From Mesorhizobium sp. (GTDB taxonomy: Bacteria > Pseudomonadota > Alphaproteobacteria > Rhizobiales > Rhizobiaceae): a stretch of DNA of 64,000 nucleotides. Under the pieces are notes generated by a model. It worked only from the letters and a program-made list of their open reading frames with translations, was not told the origin of the DNA and made no database searches. Positions 41,651 through 51,464 of the stretch are shown in pieces. Where the stretch lies: contig SAQL01000016.1 of assembly GCA_004020645.1 (NCBI GenBank), positions 1-64,000 on the forward strand, in the 5' to 3' direction. The stretch's first letter is position 1; every line of letters begins with the position of its first letter. Position numbers and translations under genes: made by a program.

Positions 41651-42301
41651 ATGCAAGCCAATCTTAAATTTGCGCGACCGCTGGCGGTGGCGTTTGGGCT
41701 CTTCGCCCTCGGCGGAACCGCCTATGCTGCTGACGTCATCTCGGAAGAGCCGCCGGCACCCGCCCCGATCGCCGAACTTCCGGTGGCTTCCTGGGCCGGT
41801 CCCTATGCCGGTGTGAGCGTCGGCTACGGCTTCAGCGGTCATGCCGACGCCGAGGATATCGGTGTCGATGTCGACACCGATGGTTTCGTCGGCGGCGTCT
41901 TCGGCGGCTACCAGTGGCAGCAGGAGAACTTCGTGTACGGTGCTGAAGCCGATATCGGCTATAGCGGCATCGAGGGCGACGATGGTGGCGTCGAGGCCAA
42001 GGGCGGCTTCGAAGGCTCGCTGCGCGCCCGCCTCGGCTACGCCGTCACCCCGGAAATCCTGCTCTACGGCACCGCCGGCGGCGCGCTCAAGAACCAGGAG
42101 ATCGAAGCCGCTGGCGCCAGCGACGAAAACACCATGCTGGGCTGGACGGCCGGCGTCGGTACCGACATCAAGATCACCGACAATGTGTTCGGCCGCGTCG
42201 AGTATCGCTACACCGACTTCGGTGACAAGGACTTCGACGGTATCGGCAAGGTCAAGTCGACCGACAACCGCGTCACCTTCGGCGTCGGTATGAAATTCTA
42301 A
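41651..42301 (+). CDS. Outer-membrane beta-barrel protein (Omp25/31 type)
   Basis: A 216-residue outer-membrane protein. The signal peptide (ARPLAVAFGLFALGGTAYAA) is followed by a proline-rich stretch (EEPPAPAPIAELPVASWAGPYAGVSVGYGFSG). Then come eight alternating strands, ending in FGVGMKF with the C-terminal Phe needed for assembly. Blocks such as GVFGGYQWQQENFVYGAEADIGYS, GSLRARLGYAVTPEILLYGTAGGA and GRVEYRYTDFGDKDF are typical of the Brucella Omp25/Omp31 group. It is very likely abundant, given the strong ribosome site and terminator. Confidence 0.93.
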   Translation: MQANLKFARPLAVAFGLFALGGTAYAADVISEEPPAPAPIAELPVASWAGPYAGVSVGYGFSGHADAEDIGVDVDTDGFVGGVFGGYQWQQENFVYGAEADIGYSGIEGDDGGVEAKGGFEGSLRARLGYAVTPEILLYGTAGGALKNQEIEAAGASDENTMLGWTAGVGTDIKITDNVFGRVEYRYTDFGDKDFDGIGKVKSTDNRVTFGVGMKF

Positions 42302-42322
42302 ATACGTCCAAGCCACGACACG

Positions 42323-42353
42323 AAAAAGCCGGGCCTCGTGCCCGGCTTTTTTT
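42323..42353 (+). terminator. Rho-independent terminator of the outer-membrane gene
   Basis: AAAAAGCCGGG pairs with CCCGGCTTTTTTT around a 7-base loop. The GC stem and long T run make a strong terminator. Confidence 0.9.
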
Positions 42354-42489
42354 GTGATCCCTTCCCTGGGCGGGATGCGTTCAAAATTGAACTGGGCATC
42401 CCGCTCTATCTATTCGTTTTAGCCGCATTTCTGCGACGCCACCTGATTCCACTTGGCTGCAAAAATGCTCTGGCTGGGCGCCAGCCAGC

Positions 42490-43086
42490 TCACGCCGGGA
42501 CGCAGGGTTTCAGCTCCGGAAACTTCTCGTCGAAGCGCGCTGCCCAGCGGACCAGCCGGCTGCGGCCCTTTTCCCATTTTCCGGCAAAGCGCAGCGAGAG
42601 ATAGCCAAGGCAGGCACGCAGCGCCAGTTGGCCGGCGGTGATCTTCTTCGGCAGCTTTGGCGGATTGGCGTTGAGCAGATCGAGCGCGCTGGTTACCTTC
42701 GCCCACTGGCGGTCGAGCCAGGGCTGGTAGACCATGTCTTCGGGGCGCGTGCGCCGCTCATAGACCATCGACAGCGCGCAGTCGCAGATGCCGTCGGCCA
42801 GTGCCTCCAGCACTTCTGCCTCAAGGCGCTTGTCGGGATTGCGCGGGAACAGCGCGTTCTTCGACATGCGGTTGAGATGCTGGGTGATGGCGCGGCTGTC
42901 GTGGACCGAGCGGCCGTCGTCGAGCACCAGCACCGGGATCTTGCCGAGCGGATTGGCGTCGATCAGGTCGGCCGGCTTGTCTTCGGTTTTTATCGGCATG
43001 AGATCGACTGCGATGCCGGCATAAAGCGCGGCCATGCGCACCTTGGAACTGTAGGGGGACGTGGAGGCGTAGAGCAGTCTGGGCAT
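42490..43086 (-). CDS. Glutathione S-transferase
   Basis: A 198-residue GST. The N-terminal domain begins LLYASTSPYSSKVRMAALYAGIAVDLMPI. The Ser-Pro-Tyr-Ser motif matches the active site of the GstB/rho-like group. It continues with NPLGKIPVLVLDDGRSVHDSRAITQHLNR. The C-terminal helical domain carries the CDCALSMVYERRTRPEDM segment. The start is the ATG of MPRLLYAS, where the family begins; the longer frame upstream is not coding. The substrate is unknown. Confidence 0.9.
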   Translation of the reverse strand: MPRLLYASTSPYSSKVRMAALYAGIAVDLMPIKTEDKPADLIDANPLGKIPVLVLDDGRSVHDSRAITQHLNRMSKNALFPRNPDKRLEAEVLEALADGICDCALSMVYERRTRPEDMVYQPWLDRQWAKVTSALDLLNANPPKLPKKITAGQLALRACLGYLSLRFAGKWEKGRSRLVRWAARFDEKFPELKPCVPA

Positions 43087-43537
43087 GATCGGGTTCCTGG
43101 TTGCCGAGTACAGAGCGCGTTGACGCGCAAGGAATGCTGTAGCACTTAGAATTTGCGCATGATCCATTTCCGCGACACTGTTGACCGGGCATCCCGGCAT
43201 GATCAACAGCCCACAGGCGGAAAAACCGGGCGCCACGGCGAACGACGTTCCTCTGCGATCTTGAGGCAATGAGCGGTACGGCAGTTACAGCCCAAGAGAA
43301 TCTGAACAGGTCAGACAGACCCGAACGTAGCCACCGGTCTTGCACCGAGAATTCCTCTGCAGGCACAGAGAAATGCCCCACCGGACCTCGCCGTGCGGCG
43401 AAGTCCTGGGAGCTGCGAAAAGCTGTCTTCCCTCCGCCTCTATTCTTGCCCGAGCACCGACTGTCCGAGCGAGGCGCCTGTCCGGCACCCGCCCTCAACC
43501 GTCTTCAGCACTGTCCTCCGCGAGCGAAGAAACGCGA
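43087..43537. other. Intergenic region
   Basis: About 450 bases between the GST start and the end of the histone-like gene. Long plus-strand frames run through it but have no ribosome site and look like shadows. I see no terminator, repeat or RNA. Confidence 0.45.
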
Positions 43538-44011
43538 TTACTTCTTGGCCTTCGCCTTCGCGGGCGCTGCCTTCGCCTTCGGCTTGGCCGCAGGCGCTGC
43601 TTTCTTCACTGCTACCGAAGACTTCGCTGCAGCCGCTTTCTTTGCCGGCGCAGCCTTCTTGGCTGGTGCAGCCTTCTTTATCGGCGCAGTCTTGGCAGGT
43701 GCTGCTTTCTTCGTTGCCGGCTTCGCCGGGGCTTTTGCAGCCGGCTTCTTGGCAGGTGCTGCTTTGGCCTTGGCTGGTGCTGCTTTTGTCACTGCCGGTT
43801 TTGCCGCGGCTTTCGCGGCCGGCTTCTTGGCCGGCGCTGCTTTTGCCTTGGCCGCGGCTTTCGGCTTGGCAGCAGGTGCTGCTTTCTTCACAGCGGCTGC
43901 GGCCTTTGCCGCCACCGCTTTTACTGGTGCTTTCTTTGCCGGTGCCTTCTTTGCCGGTGACTTGTTTGCCGGTGATTGGGATGCCGGCGCTTTGGATGAC
44001 TGTTTAGCCAT
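43538..44011 (-). CDS. Histone H1-like lysine/alanine-rich protein
   Basis: A 157-residue protein made almost wholly of Lys, Ala and Pro: repeated units of the form AAPAKKA, AAAKAKAAPAKKPAAKA and PAKTAPIKKA. There are no hydrophobic stretches, and there are few aromatic or acidic residues. The composition matches the C-terminal tail of histone H1 and the AlgP/Hc1-like bacterial proteins that coat DNA. It probably binds DNA or RNA non-specifically. The repeat count is expected to vary between strains. Its start MAKQSSKAP is clear. Confidence 0.85.
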   Translation of the reverse strand: MAKQSSKAPASQSPANKSPAKKAPAKKAPVKAVAAKAAAAVKKAAPAAKPKAAAKAKAAPAKKPAAKAAAKPAVTKAAPAKAKAAPAKKPAAKAPAKPATKKAAPAKTAPIKKAAPAKKAAPAKKAAAAKSSVAVKKAAPAAKPKAKAAPAKAKAKK

Positions 44012-44423
44012 ATCATGCCCCTTAGTTGTGCCGACGGCCGTTAATGACCCGGCGCGTAATGCATATCTGACTCGCGCTTGTCTAGCCAGCGAAGCATTAG
44101 CATGATTTTTTCAGTTTAAGTTTCGGTTACAGGCGACACACGCTCGTGCTGATTTCGCAAAATGCCGTTGCTGCTCTTCGATCTTTGCCGACGATTTGCT
44201 ACAGACACTGTGCGCGCTTTGCCGGACCAATTTTGCTACGAAGCGCTGAAGGTTAGCAAGCACTTTGCTCGCTGATCATCGACCGGCAACACCATGATGC
44301 GGCTGCTTCAACGATCTCATCGTCTTGTCAACCGGACGATCTACACACGCTGCAAAAGCAAAACGCGGCCCGCTCTGCGCCAGGATCTTGCCTGCGTTCG
44401 AGAGGGGCAATTTTTTGCTAAGG
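44012..44423. other. Intergenic region
   Basis: About 410 bases between the histone-like gene and the promoter at 44424. It probably contains the divergent promoter of the histone-like gene. I see no gene or structured element. Confidence 0.4.
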
Positions 44424-44452
44424 TTGACAGATTACTCTATTCAGCAGAGTAT
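44424..44452 (+). promoter_or_regulatory. Sigma-70 promoter with embedded palindrome
   Basis: TTGACA (44424-44429) is a consensus -35, and GAGTAT (44447-44452) lies at 17 bases as the -10. Between and over them is the perfect repeat TACTCT (44433-44438) / AGAGTA (44446-44451). A dimeric regulator bound there would block RNA polymerase. The winged-helix gene just downstream is the obvious candidate. Confidence 0.6.
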
Positions 44453-44475
44453 TCTGCCGTATGCGGGAGAAGCGC

Positions 44476-44553
44476 ATGTCATTCGCGCAAGATCAAGCGG
44501 CGCTGTCCCAGATCAGTGAGACTGAACGCCGGACAACACAGCAGGCCCGATGA
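44476..44553 (+). CDS. Short leader ORF coupled to the winged-helix gene
   Basis: A 25-codon frame (MSFAQDQAALSQISETERRT plus five residues) with GGGAGA 7 bases ahead of its ATG. Its stop overlaps the ATG of the regulator (ATGA). An in-frame ATG 15 bases further upstream is possible. It may be a leader that couples translation, or a relic. The product has no recognisable domain. Confidence 0.4.
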   Translation: MSFAQDQAALSQISETERRTTQQAR

Positions 44554-44891
44554 TGGCTGCCGACGAAATCATCCACCAGAGCGTGCGGCTCAGGATCATG
44601 GCCACGCTGAATTCTCTGGAAAGGCGCAAAGCGCTGGAATTCGCCCGATTGAAGGCCATCGTCAATGCGACCGACGGCAATCTCGGCGCGCATATCGATA
44701 CGCTTGCCAAGGCGGGATATGTCGATGTCGAAAAGCTGTTTGTCGGACGTCGGCCGCAAACGCGGGTCAAGGCGACGTCAATCGGACGGCGCGCCTTTCG
44801 CGGTCACGCCGCCTTCCTTCGCGCCATCCTCGATGAGGCGGAGCAGCCAGGTAAACGCGTTCAGCGCAGGACTCGGCAGCGGCCGTTGTAG
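44550..44891 (+). CDS. Winged-helix transcriptional regulator
   Basis: A 113-residue regulator of the small MarR/ArsR-like winged-helix type: IIHQSVRLRIMATLNSLERRKALEFARLKAIVNATDGNLGAHIDTLAKAGYVDVEKLFVGRRPQTRVKATSIGRRAFRGHAAFL. The recognition helix is GNLGAHIDTL, followed by a beta-hairpin wing. There are no metal-binding cysteines. The gene is preceded by a palindromic promoter, probably for autoregulation. In related genomes such regulators often adjoin a membrane-protein gene; none is here. Its 3' end overlaps the convergent gene at 44861 by 31 bases. Confidence 0.85.
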   Translation: MMAADEIIHQSVRLRIMATLNSLERRKALEFARLKAIVNATDGNLGAHIDTLAKAGYVDVEKLFVGRRPQTRVKATSIGRRAFRGHAAFLRAILDEAEQPGKRVQRRTRQRPL

Positions 44892-45313
44892 ACCATCCAG
44901 CGGTCGAAGCCCGAGACGCAGAATTCGACATTGTCGCCGATCGAGGCAAAGCCCTGCCCTTCCTCGATCAGATACCAGATGGTGCGGGCGTCGCCGTCGG
45001 ATAGGCTGACGGTGGCGCCGCAATAGCGGCGGCCGATCGGCCAGGTTTCGTTGGCCGGCAGATAGCGGTGCTGGTGGATGCGCTGGAAATCTGTGATCGC
45101 GACATCGGGCAGATTCGGCACGTGGCGCACCTGGTAGGAGAAGCGGCTGGTGATCTTGTTCAGCACCCAAGCCTCACCGCAAACTCCGCTGTCTTCGTCG
45201 ACGTAGACGGCAAGGTCGGCAGCCTTTGCTGCCTGGGTGACAGCGAGGGACGTGCCGAGCGGCGTGCAAAGTGCGATCAGTGCGGCAAGCGCGGATTGGG
45301 CGAAGCGAGTCAT
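44861..45313 (-). CDS. Secreted hypothetical protein
   Basis: A 150-residue exported protein with a Sec signal peptide (SALAALIALCTPLGTSLAVTQAAKAA, cut near residue 32). The mature part is compact, with four cysteines likely to form disulfides (GVCGEAW, RRYCGAT, EFCVSG, GRCRV). The segments WVLNKITSRFSYQVRHVPNLPDVAITDFQRIHQHRY and GDARTIWYLIEEGQGFASIGDNVEFCVSGFDRW appear conserved in rhizobia, as far as I recall. The function is unknown. Confidence 0.72.
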   Translation of the reverse strand: MTRFAQSALAALIALCTPLGTSLAVTQAAKAADLAVYVDEDSGVCGEAWVLNKITSRFSYQVRHVPNLPDVAITDFQRIHQHRYLPANETWPIGRRYCGATVSLSDGDARTIWYLIEEGQGFASIGDNVEFCVSGFDRWMVYNGRCRVLR

Positions 45314-45444
45314 GGCAGCCTCTTATGGTCGATTGCGCGCACTGTGCGGATTCGCTTGCGCGCGGTCAAGCGGTTGTAGCGATGATGGTTTCTTAGTTTG
45401 AAATCGCCTCCAACCAAGCCAGGCGCGCGGATATCTCTGCCGCC

Positions 45445-46290
45445 CTACGCCGCCAGCCATTCCAGCGTCCAGTGCGCTGGTTTTTCAACGACAAGCAATG
45501 TGTGCAAGGCCGGCAGCAGCGTGCGCAGCTCGCCCTCCAGCGTGAACGGCGGGTTGACCACAACCATGCCGCTGCCGTCGAGGCTGGGCTCGGCCGATGG
45601 CGGCCTGATCTCGAAGCCGATGTCGAGCAGCTTCGGGACGCCTGACTGCACCAGCGCCTTCCGGAAGGCGGCGACCGCCTTGCGGTTCTTGACCGGATAC
45701 CACAAAGCATAGATGCCGCCGGGCCAGCGCTTATGGGCTTTCCGCAGCCCTTCGACGAGGCGATCGAACTCGCCCTCCTCCTCGAAGGGCGGATCGACCA
45801 GCACGAGGCCGCGCTTTTCCTTCGGCGGCAGATGCGCGCCGAGCGCCAGCCAACCGTCAAGCTCGATCACCCGGGTCTGGAAATCGCCTTGGAATAGCGC
45901 CCTCAGTTTCGCGGCATCCTGGCGATGCAATTCGATCGCCGACAGTCGGTCCTGCTTGCGCATGAGATGACGCGCGATCAGCGGCGAGCCGGGATATTTT
46001 TTCACGCCACCTTCGGGATTGAGCGAATGGACAGCTTCCAGATAAGGCGCCAGTAGTGCTGCCACCGGCGCGTCGAGCGCGGCATCGATCAGCCGGCCGA
46101 TGCCGCCTTGCCATTCACCGGTCTTTTGCGCTTCAGTCGACGACAGGTCGTAGCGGCCGATCCCGGCATGGGTGTCGATGACGCGAAACGCCTTGTCCTT
46201 CTGTTTCAAATATTCGACGAGCCGGCTCAGCACGACATGCTTGACGACATCGGCGAAGTTTCCGGCGTGATAGGCGTGGCGGTAATTCAC
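45445..46290 (-). CDS. rlmJ: 23S rRNA (adenine(2030)-N6)-methyltransferase
   Basis: A 281-residue RlmJ that methylates A2030 of 23S rRNA with SAM. The start MNYRHAYHAGNFADVVKHVVLSRLV is diagnostic. Others are VIDTHAGIGRYDL, PGSPLIARHLMRKQDR, SAIELHRQDA, the catalytic motif LVLVDPPFEEEGEF, and the closing GSGMVVVNPPFTLEGEL. The length is standard. Confidence 0.95.
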   Translation of the reverse strand: MNYRHAYHAGNFADVVKHVVLSRLVEYLKQKDKAFRVIDTHAGIGRYDLSSTEAQKTGEWQGGIGRLIDAALDAPVAALLAPYLEAVHSLNPEGGVKKYPGSPLIARHLMRKQDRLSAIELHRQDAAKLRALFQGDFQTRVIELDGWLALGAHLPPKEKRGLVLVDPPFEEEGEFDRLVEGLRKAHKRWPGGIYALWYPVKNRKAVAAFRKALVQSGVPKLLDIGFEIRPPSAEPSLDGSGMVVVNPPFTLEGELRTLLPALHTLLVVEKPAHWTLEWLAA

Positions 46291-46293
46291 GAG

Positions 46294-46908
46294 CTAATTC
46301 GAGCCCCTGCCCCAGCGCGGCGGCGGCGGCTGCGAGTTCGGATTTTGCGGTCGCCGCCCGCCGAAACGCAACGCCAGCACCAGCCCGATCAGGCCGACAG
46401 CCATCAGCGAGAAGCCGACCGGCTGCGCCCGTTGATCGACCTCGCCGACGCCGGAACGCAGCACAAGGTCCACCGCCCGCATCTCGATGCCTTCGGCGTC
46501 GCCCGGGCCGATGGTGAAGAGGTACGGGCCGGGGCTGACCGTCGCGATCAGGCCGGCTTCGTCGCGAAAGATCTTGCCCGGCAGTTGCGGGCTGACCTGG
46601 CGCGGATTTTCCGAATGGTTGAATTGCAGCGTCGAGGCGAGCACCGTCCTGCCGCCGGTGGCGGCGGTCAGCGTCAGCACGGTGCGCTGTTGCGAGACGG
46701 CGATGCGTTCGGCTCTCGCGGTGAGGTCGACCAGCACCCGCACCGGCGCGTCGCGAGCGGCCAGCGGCACCGTCACCGGCTTGAACCGGCCCTGTTCGTA
46801 GACCCGCCAGGTGCCGATCTCATGGCCGGAGAAATTGGTCATCGCCCAGGGGTAGACGACGCCAATGCCGGTGCCGGCGAGCAGCATCAGAAGAAACAGA
46901 AAGCGCAT
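46294..46908 (-). CDS. Membrane-anchored hypothetical protein
   Basis: A 204-residue protein with an N-terminal membrane segment (FLFLLMLLAGTGIGVVYPWAM) and a C-terminal one (GFSLMAVGLIGLVLALRF). Between them are about 135 residues, probably periplasmic and beta-rich (IGTWRVYEQGRFKPVTVPLAARDAPVRVLVDLT; RTVLTLTAATGGRTVLASTLQF; AGLIATVSPGPYLFTIGPGD). The tail is Pro/Arg-rich (NPNSQPPPPRWGRG). It ends 3 bases before the rlmJ start and is probably co-transcribed with it. Confidence 0.75.
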   Translation of the reverse strand: MRFLFLLMLLAGTGIGVVYPWAMTNFSGHEIGTWRVYEQGRFKPVTVPLAARDAPVRVLVDLTARAERIAVSQQRTVLTLTAATGGRTVLASTLQFNHSENPRQVSPQLPGKIFRDEAGLIATVSPGPYLFTIGPGDAEGIEMRAVDLVLRSGVGEVDQRAQPVGFSLMAVGLIGLVLALRFGGRRPQNPNSQPPPPRWGRGSN

Positions 46909-46940
46909 GCGCTCGACTACCTAACCCTGTTGTTGTTTGA

Positions 46941-47004
46941 CCATGATCTCGTCCGAAAATCGGTTCCCACTTTTGCTTCGCTGACCTTCGGTTCGGGATC
47001 ATGG
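46941..47004. repeat. Palindromic intergenic repeat
   Basis: CCATGATC (46941-46948) and GATCATGG (46997-47004) enclose a core with CCGAAAATCGGTTCCCACTT. This repeat module is widespread in Mesorhizobium and relatives. Its core resembles part of the repeat at 28344. Confidence 0.65.
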
Positions 47005-47172
47005 GCTAGCGCCGTCGCGGGGCGCGTTTCATCTCGTCCAAGAGCCATGTCGAGGCCGAGGTCGAATGTCGTATCGAATTCGGCGGAGCCAAGATAGGAC
47101 AATAGCATCGGACCCTATGGTGGGAACCGGTTTTGGGAAAATCCGAATGATCTGAGCGCCCGACAAGGAGGA

Positions 47173-48273
<1,101 letters not shown>

Positions 48274-48283
48274 GAAACCTCAC

Positions 48284-49117
48284 TCAGCCCTTGACCGCGC
48301 CGGCCGTCAGGCCCTGGACCAGATAGCGCTGGATGAACAGGAAGAAGAGGCAGGCCGGGATCAGCGCCAGCACGCCGGCCGCCATCATCTGCCCGAAATC
48401 GACCGAAAACTTCGACACGAAGGTGAGCAGACCGACCGGAAACGTGGCGGCGCTGTTGCCCGAAATCAGCATCAGCGCGAACAGCAGTTCGCTCCATGCG
48501 GCGGTGAATACAAAGCCCAGCGTCGCGGCAATGCCGGGCAGCGTCAGCGGCAGGATGATCTGGCGAAACGCCATGAACTGCGTGGCGCCATCGATCTTGG
48601 CCGCCTCCTCCAGCTCCTTGGGAATGCCGTCGAAGAACGACTGCATCAGGAACGTCGCGAAGGGGATGTTGAAGGCGGTATAGACGACCACCAGCCCGGT
48701 CAGGCTGTTGGTCAGTCCGAGTGGCGAGAGCATCTTGAAGATCGGCGCGACCAGCATCACCAATGGAAACATCTGGGTGAGCAGCATCAGCGCGACGAGC
48801 CAGTATTTGCCGCGGAAGGTGAAGCGCGACAGCGCATAGCCGGAGAGAGACGCGAGCAGCGTTACGATCACGGCCGTCGCGCCGGCAACGATCATGCTGT
48901 TCCTGAAGAAGACCGGGAATGCGCTGTGGACGAGCACGAAGCGGAAATGTTCAAAGCTCATCCGCGACGGCCACATCCGCACGCCCTCCGAATAGAGCAG
49001 GTCGTTCGGCGTGACCGATACTTTCAACAGCCAGAACAGCGGGAACAGCGCAAAGACCACGTAGCAGAGGATCGCCAGGCGGTGCAGCGCGGTGCCGAAG
49101 ATCGAATAGCTGTTCAT
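48284..49117 (-). CDS. Carbohydrate ABC transporter permease (MalG type)
   Basis: A 277-residue inner-membrane permease with six helices. The EAA loop that docks on the ATPase reads ELEEAAKIDGATQFMAFRQIILPLTLPG. The first helix is near residue 15 (LCYVVFALFPLFWLLKVS). It starts 19 bases after the MalF-type permease gene. It forms a heterodimer with that protein. Confidence 0.93.
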   Translation of the reverse strand: MNSYSIFGTALHRLAILCYVVFALFPLFWLLKVSVTPNDLLYSEGVRMWPSRMSFEHFRFVLVHSAFPVFFRNSMIVAGATAVIVTLLASLSGYALSRFTFRGKYWLVALMLLTQMFPLVMLVAPIFKMLSPLGLTNSLTGLVVVYTAFNIPFATFLMQSFFDGIPKELEEAAKIDGATQFMAFRQIILPLTLPGIAATLGFVFTAAWSELLFALMLISGNSAATFPVGLLTFVSKFSVDFGQMMAAGVLALIPACLFFLFIQRYLVQGLTAGAVKG

Positions 49118-49136
49118 CTGGTCATCCCCCGATCCA

Positions 49137-50117
49137 TCAGGCCCGATCCATCAGGACTTGCCGAAGCATGACGATCAGCATCGAATAGGCGAGCAGCAGG
49201 ACGAGCAGCACCAGCGCAATGGCCGAGGCATAGCCGAAATCAAGGGCTCTGAAGGCCTGCGTGAAGATGTAGCTCGCGACGATCTGCGTGCGGTCGGCCG
49301 GCCCGCCGCTGGTCATGACGATGATCAGGTCGGCGAAATTCGAGATCCAGACAGTGCGCAACAGCACGGTGATCGCAATGGTCGGCGCAAGGAATGGCAA
49401 CGTGATCGACGTGAACCGCCTGATCGCGCCGGCGCCATCGATCGCTGCCGCCTCATAGAGGTCGCGTGGGATAGCCTGAAGCGCGGCCAGCAGCGTGATG
49501 GCGAAGAAGGGAATGCCCCACCAGACGTTGGCGATGATCGGTCCCCACATGGCGAACTGCGGATTGGAAAGGATGTTGGCCGGCTCGCTCATGAGGCCGA
49601 GCGCATAAAGCCAATGCGGCAGCGGTCCGATGACGGGATTGAACAGCCACGCCCAATTGAGCCCGGTAAGAAAGGTCGGCACCGCCCAGGGCAGGAACAC
49701 CAACGCCTGCGCGACGGCGCGACCGGCAAACGGCCGGTCGAGCAACAGCGCCAGGATCAGGCCGAACACGAATTGCAGGAAGACGGATGCGCCGGTCCAC
49801 CACAGCGTGTTGCGCAGCGCCCGATAGAAATTGTCGTCGTCATAAAGAGTGCGAAAATGATCGAGCCCGACATACCCGCCAGAGAAAGGGTTAAGCAAGT
49901 GCACGTCCCGGAAGGCATAGGACAGGCCTAGCACCAGCGGCGCCAGCATGATGGTGACGATCAGAATCAGCGCCGGGGCGGTGTAAAGATATGGCTCGGC
50001 GTGGCGCGTGATCCGGTCGACCAGCGACTGGCGGCGCGATTCCGGGAACCCGGCGGTGGCGTCAAAAACCTTTAGCTGACGCTTTCGTTCCAATTGGCCA
50101 TCCTTCCAATCGACCAT
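49137..50117 (-). CDS. Sugar ABC transporter permease (MalF type)
   Basis: A 326-residue permease with six helices and a cytoplasmic N-terminal extension of about 40 residues. The EAA loop reads DLYEAAAIDGAGAIRRFTSITLPFLAPT. The periplasmic loop after helix 1 carries NPFSGGYVGLDHFRTLYDDDNFYRALRNTLWWT, as in UgpA/MalF types. It lies between the binding-protein gene (60 bases) and the second permease (19 bases). Confidence 0.93.
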   Translation of the reverse strand: MVDWKDGQLERKRQLKVFDATAGFPESRRQSLVDRITRHAEPYLYTAPALILIVTIMLAPLVLGLSYAFRDVHLLNPFSGGYVGLDHFRTLYDDDNFYRALRNTLWWTGASVFLQFVFGLILALLLDRPFAGRAVAQALVFLPWAVPTFLTGLNWAWLFNPVIGPLPHWLYALGLMSEPANILSNPQFAMWGPIIANVWWGIPFFAITLLAALQAIPRDLYEAAAIDGAGAIRRFTSITLPFLAPTIAITVLLRTVWISNFADLIIVMTSGGPADRTQIVASYIFTQAFRALDFGYASAIALVLLVLLLAYSMLIVMLRQVLMDRA

Positions 50118-50177
50118 GGACGAGACCTATCGGAGCCACCCGGCGATGGGCGGCTCCGATGCTCTAGGGTCCGCCGT

Positions 50178-51437
50178 TTATTTCTTGGCCAGGTATTTCT
50201 GCTGCGCCTTGGTCAGATAGTCGGCCCACTGGTTGGCCATTTCCTCGGGCGTGATATCGCCGAGCAATGCCTGTTGACTGGTCTTGATGACCATCGAGTC
50301 CTTGAAGAAGGCGAACTCCTCGAGATAGGTCGGCATGACCGTCGGCACCGCATCCTTGTCCTCGAGTTCGGCGAACCAGCCCTTGAACTGCTCGCTTGCG
50401 TAGAAGGGATCCTTTTCGGCCGACTTGTGGACCGGCAGCGCACCGGTGCGCTTGTTCCACTCGACATTGCCCTCGGGCCCTTCGAGCGTTTCGATCAGCT
50501 TCCAGGAGAGGTCCTTGTTTTGGCTGGCCGCCATCATCGACCAACCGGCATAGCCGATGGTCGGAAACGTCTTGCCGGACGGCCCCTTCGGCATGGTCGT
50601 GACGCCGTAGTCTTCCGGCTTCATCCGCTCGGCTATCGCGATCAGCGCGTCTGGATCCTGATCAAGCATTGCGCAGGTGCCGGTGTAGAATCCGGCGACG
50701 ATTTCGTTAAAACCCCAGTTGACGCTGTCCTTCGGTGCCAATCCCTTCTTGTACAGGTCGACGACCCAGGTCAGTCCCTTGACCCAGCCTTCGCTGTTCA
50801 TCGTCGAGGTGCCGTCTTCATTGAAGAACTTGTTGGAGCCGGCCATGGTAGCGCCGAACATGATCCAGCCGTTGAGGCCGCCCGGCCCGCCACGCAGGCA
50901 GTAGCCATATTTGCCTGGAAGCTTGGAGACTTTTTCCGACGCCGCCACGAACTCGTCCATCGTTTTGGGCGGCTCGGTGACACCAGCCTCCTGGAACAGC
51001 TTCTTGTTGTAGAACATCGCCCGGAGATAGAAGCCGTAGGGCAGCATGTAGGCGGTGTTGTTCACGTCGCGGCCGAGTTCGAGCGCGCGATCGGTGAGGC
51101 CCGAGGTGTGCTCCCATTTGGCAAGATAGGGTTCGAGGCTCTCGAGAAGACCGTTATTGGCATAGAGCGAGAGCCAGGTGTCCGGCATCTCCATGACGTC
51201 GGGGATTTCGCCGGCGGACACCATGGTCGCGAATTTCTGGAACGCCTCGCCCCAGGGCAGCGAGATGACCTCGACCTTCGTGCCCGGGTTGGCAGCCTCG
51301 AATTTGGAGACGATCGATTTCAGGGTTTCGGTGCGCTCGGGGCTGGTGATCACCTCCACGAGCTTCAGCGTCGTGTCGGCGAGTGCAGCACCCGACATCA
51401 GTACGGTGGCGAATGCGGCGATAAGAAGCTTTTTCAT
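50178..51437 (-). CDS. Extracellular solute-binding protein, family 1
   Basis: A 419-residue periplasmic binding protein. The signal peptide is MKKLLIAAFATVLMSGAALA. The mature protein begins DTTLKLVEVITSPERTETLKSIVSKFEAANPGTKVEVI, the usual start of sugar-binding proteins. It continues with MPDTWLSLYANNGLLESLEPYLA and ends in a Lys-rich tail (LTKAQQKYLAKK). The ligand cannot be told. It belongs to the group that binds sugars, glycerol-phosphate and related polyols. The operon contains a PLP enzyme, so a sulfur- or amino-bearing substrate is possible. Confidence 0.92.
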   Translation of the reverse strand: MKKLLIAAFATVLMSGAALADTTLKLVEVITSPERTETLKSIVSKFEAANPGTKVEVISLPWGEAFQKFATMVSAGEIPDVMEMPDTWLSLYANNGLLESLEPYLAKWEHTSGLTDRALELGRDVNNTAYMLPYGFYLRAMFYNKKLFQEAGVTEPPKTMDEFVAASEKVSKLPGKYGYCLRGGPGGLNGWIMFGATMAGSNKFFNEDGTSTMNSEGWVKGLTWVVDLYKKGLAPKDSVNWGFNEIVAGFYTGTCAMLDQDPDALIAIAERMKPEDYGVTTMPKGPSGKTFPTIGYAGWSMMAASQNKDLSWKLIETLEGPEGNVEWNKRTGALPVHKSAEKDPFYASEQFKGWFAELEDKDAVPTVMPTYLEEFAFFKDSMVIKTSQQALLGDITPEEMANQWADYLTKAQQKYLAKK

Positions 51438-51464
51438 TTTCCGTTCCCTTCTTGTCTGGTTGCT

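Noticed and set aside
43269..44105. A 278-codon plus-strand frame rich in Ala, Gly and Phe, looking like a membrane protein
   Set aside because: It is the antisense of the Lys-Ala-Pro repeats of the histone-like gene.
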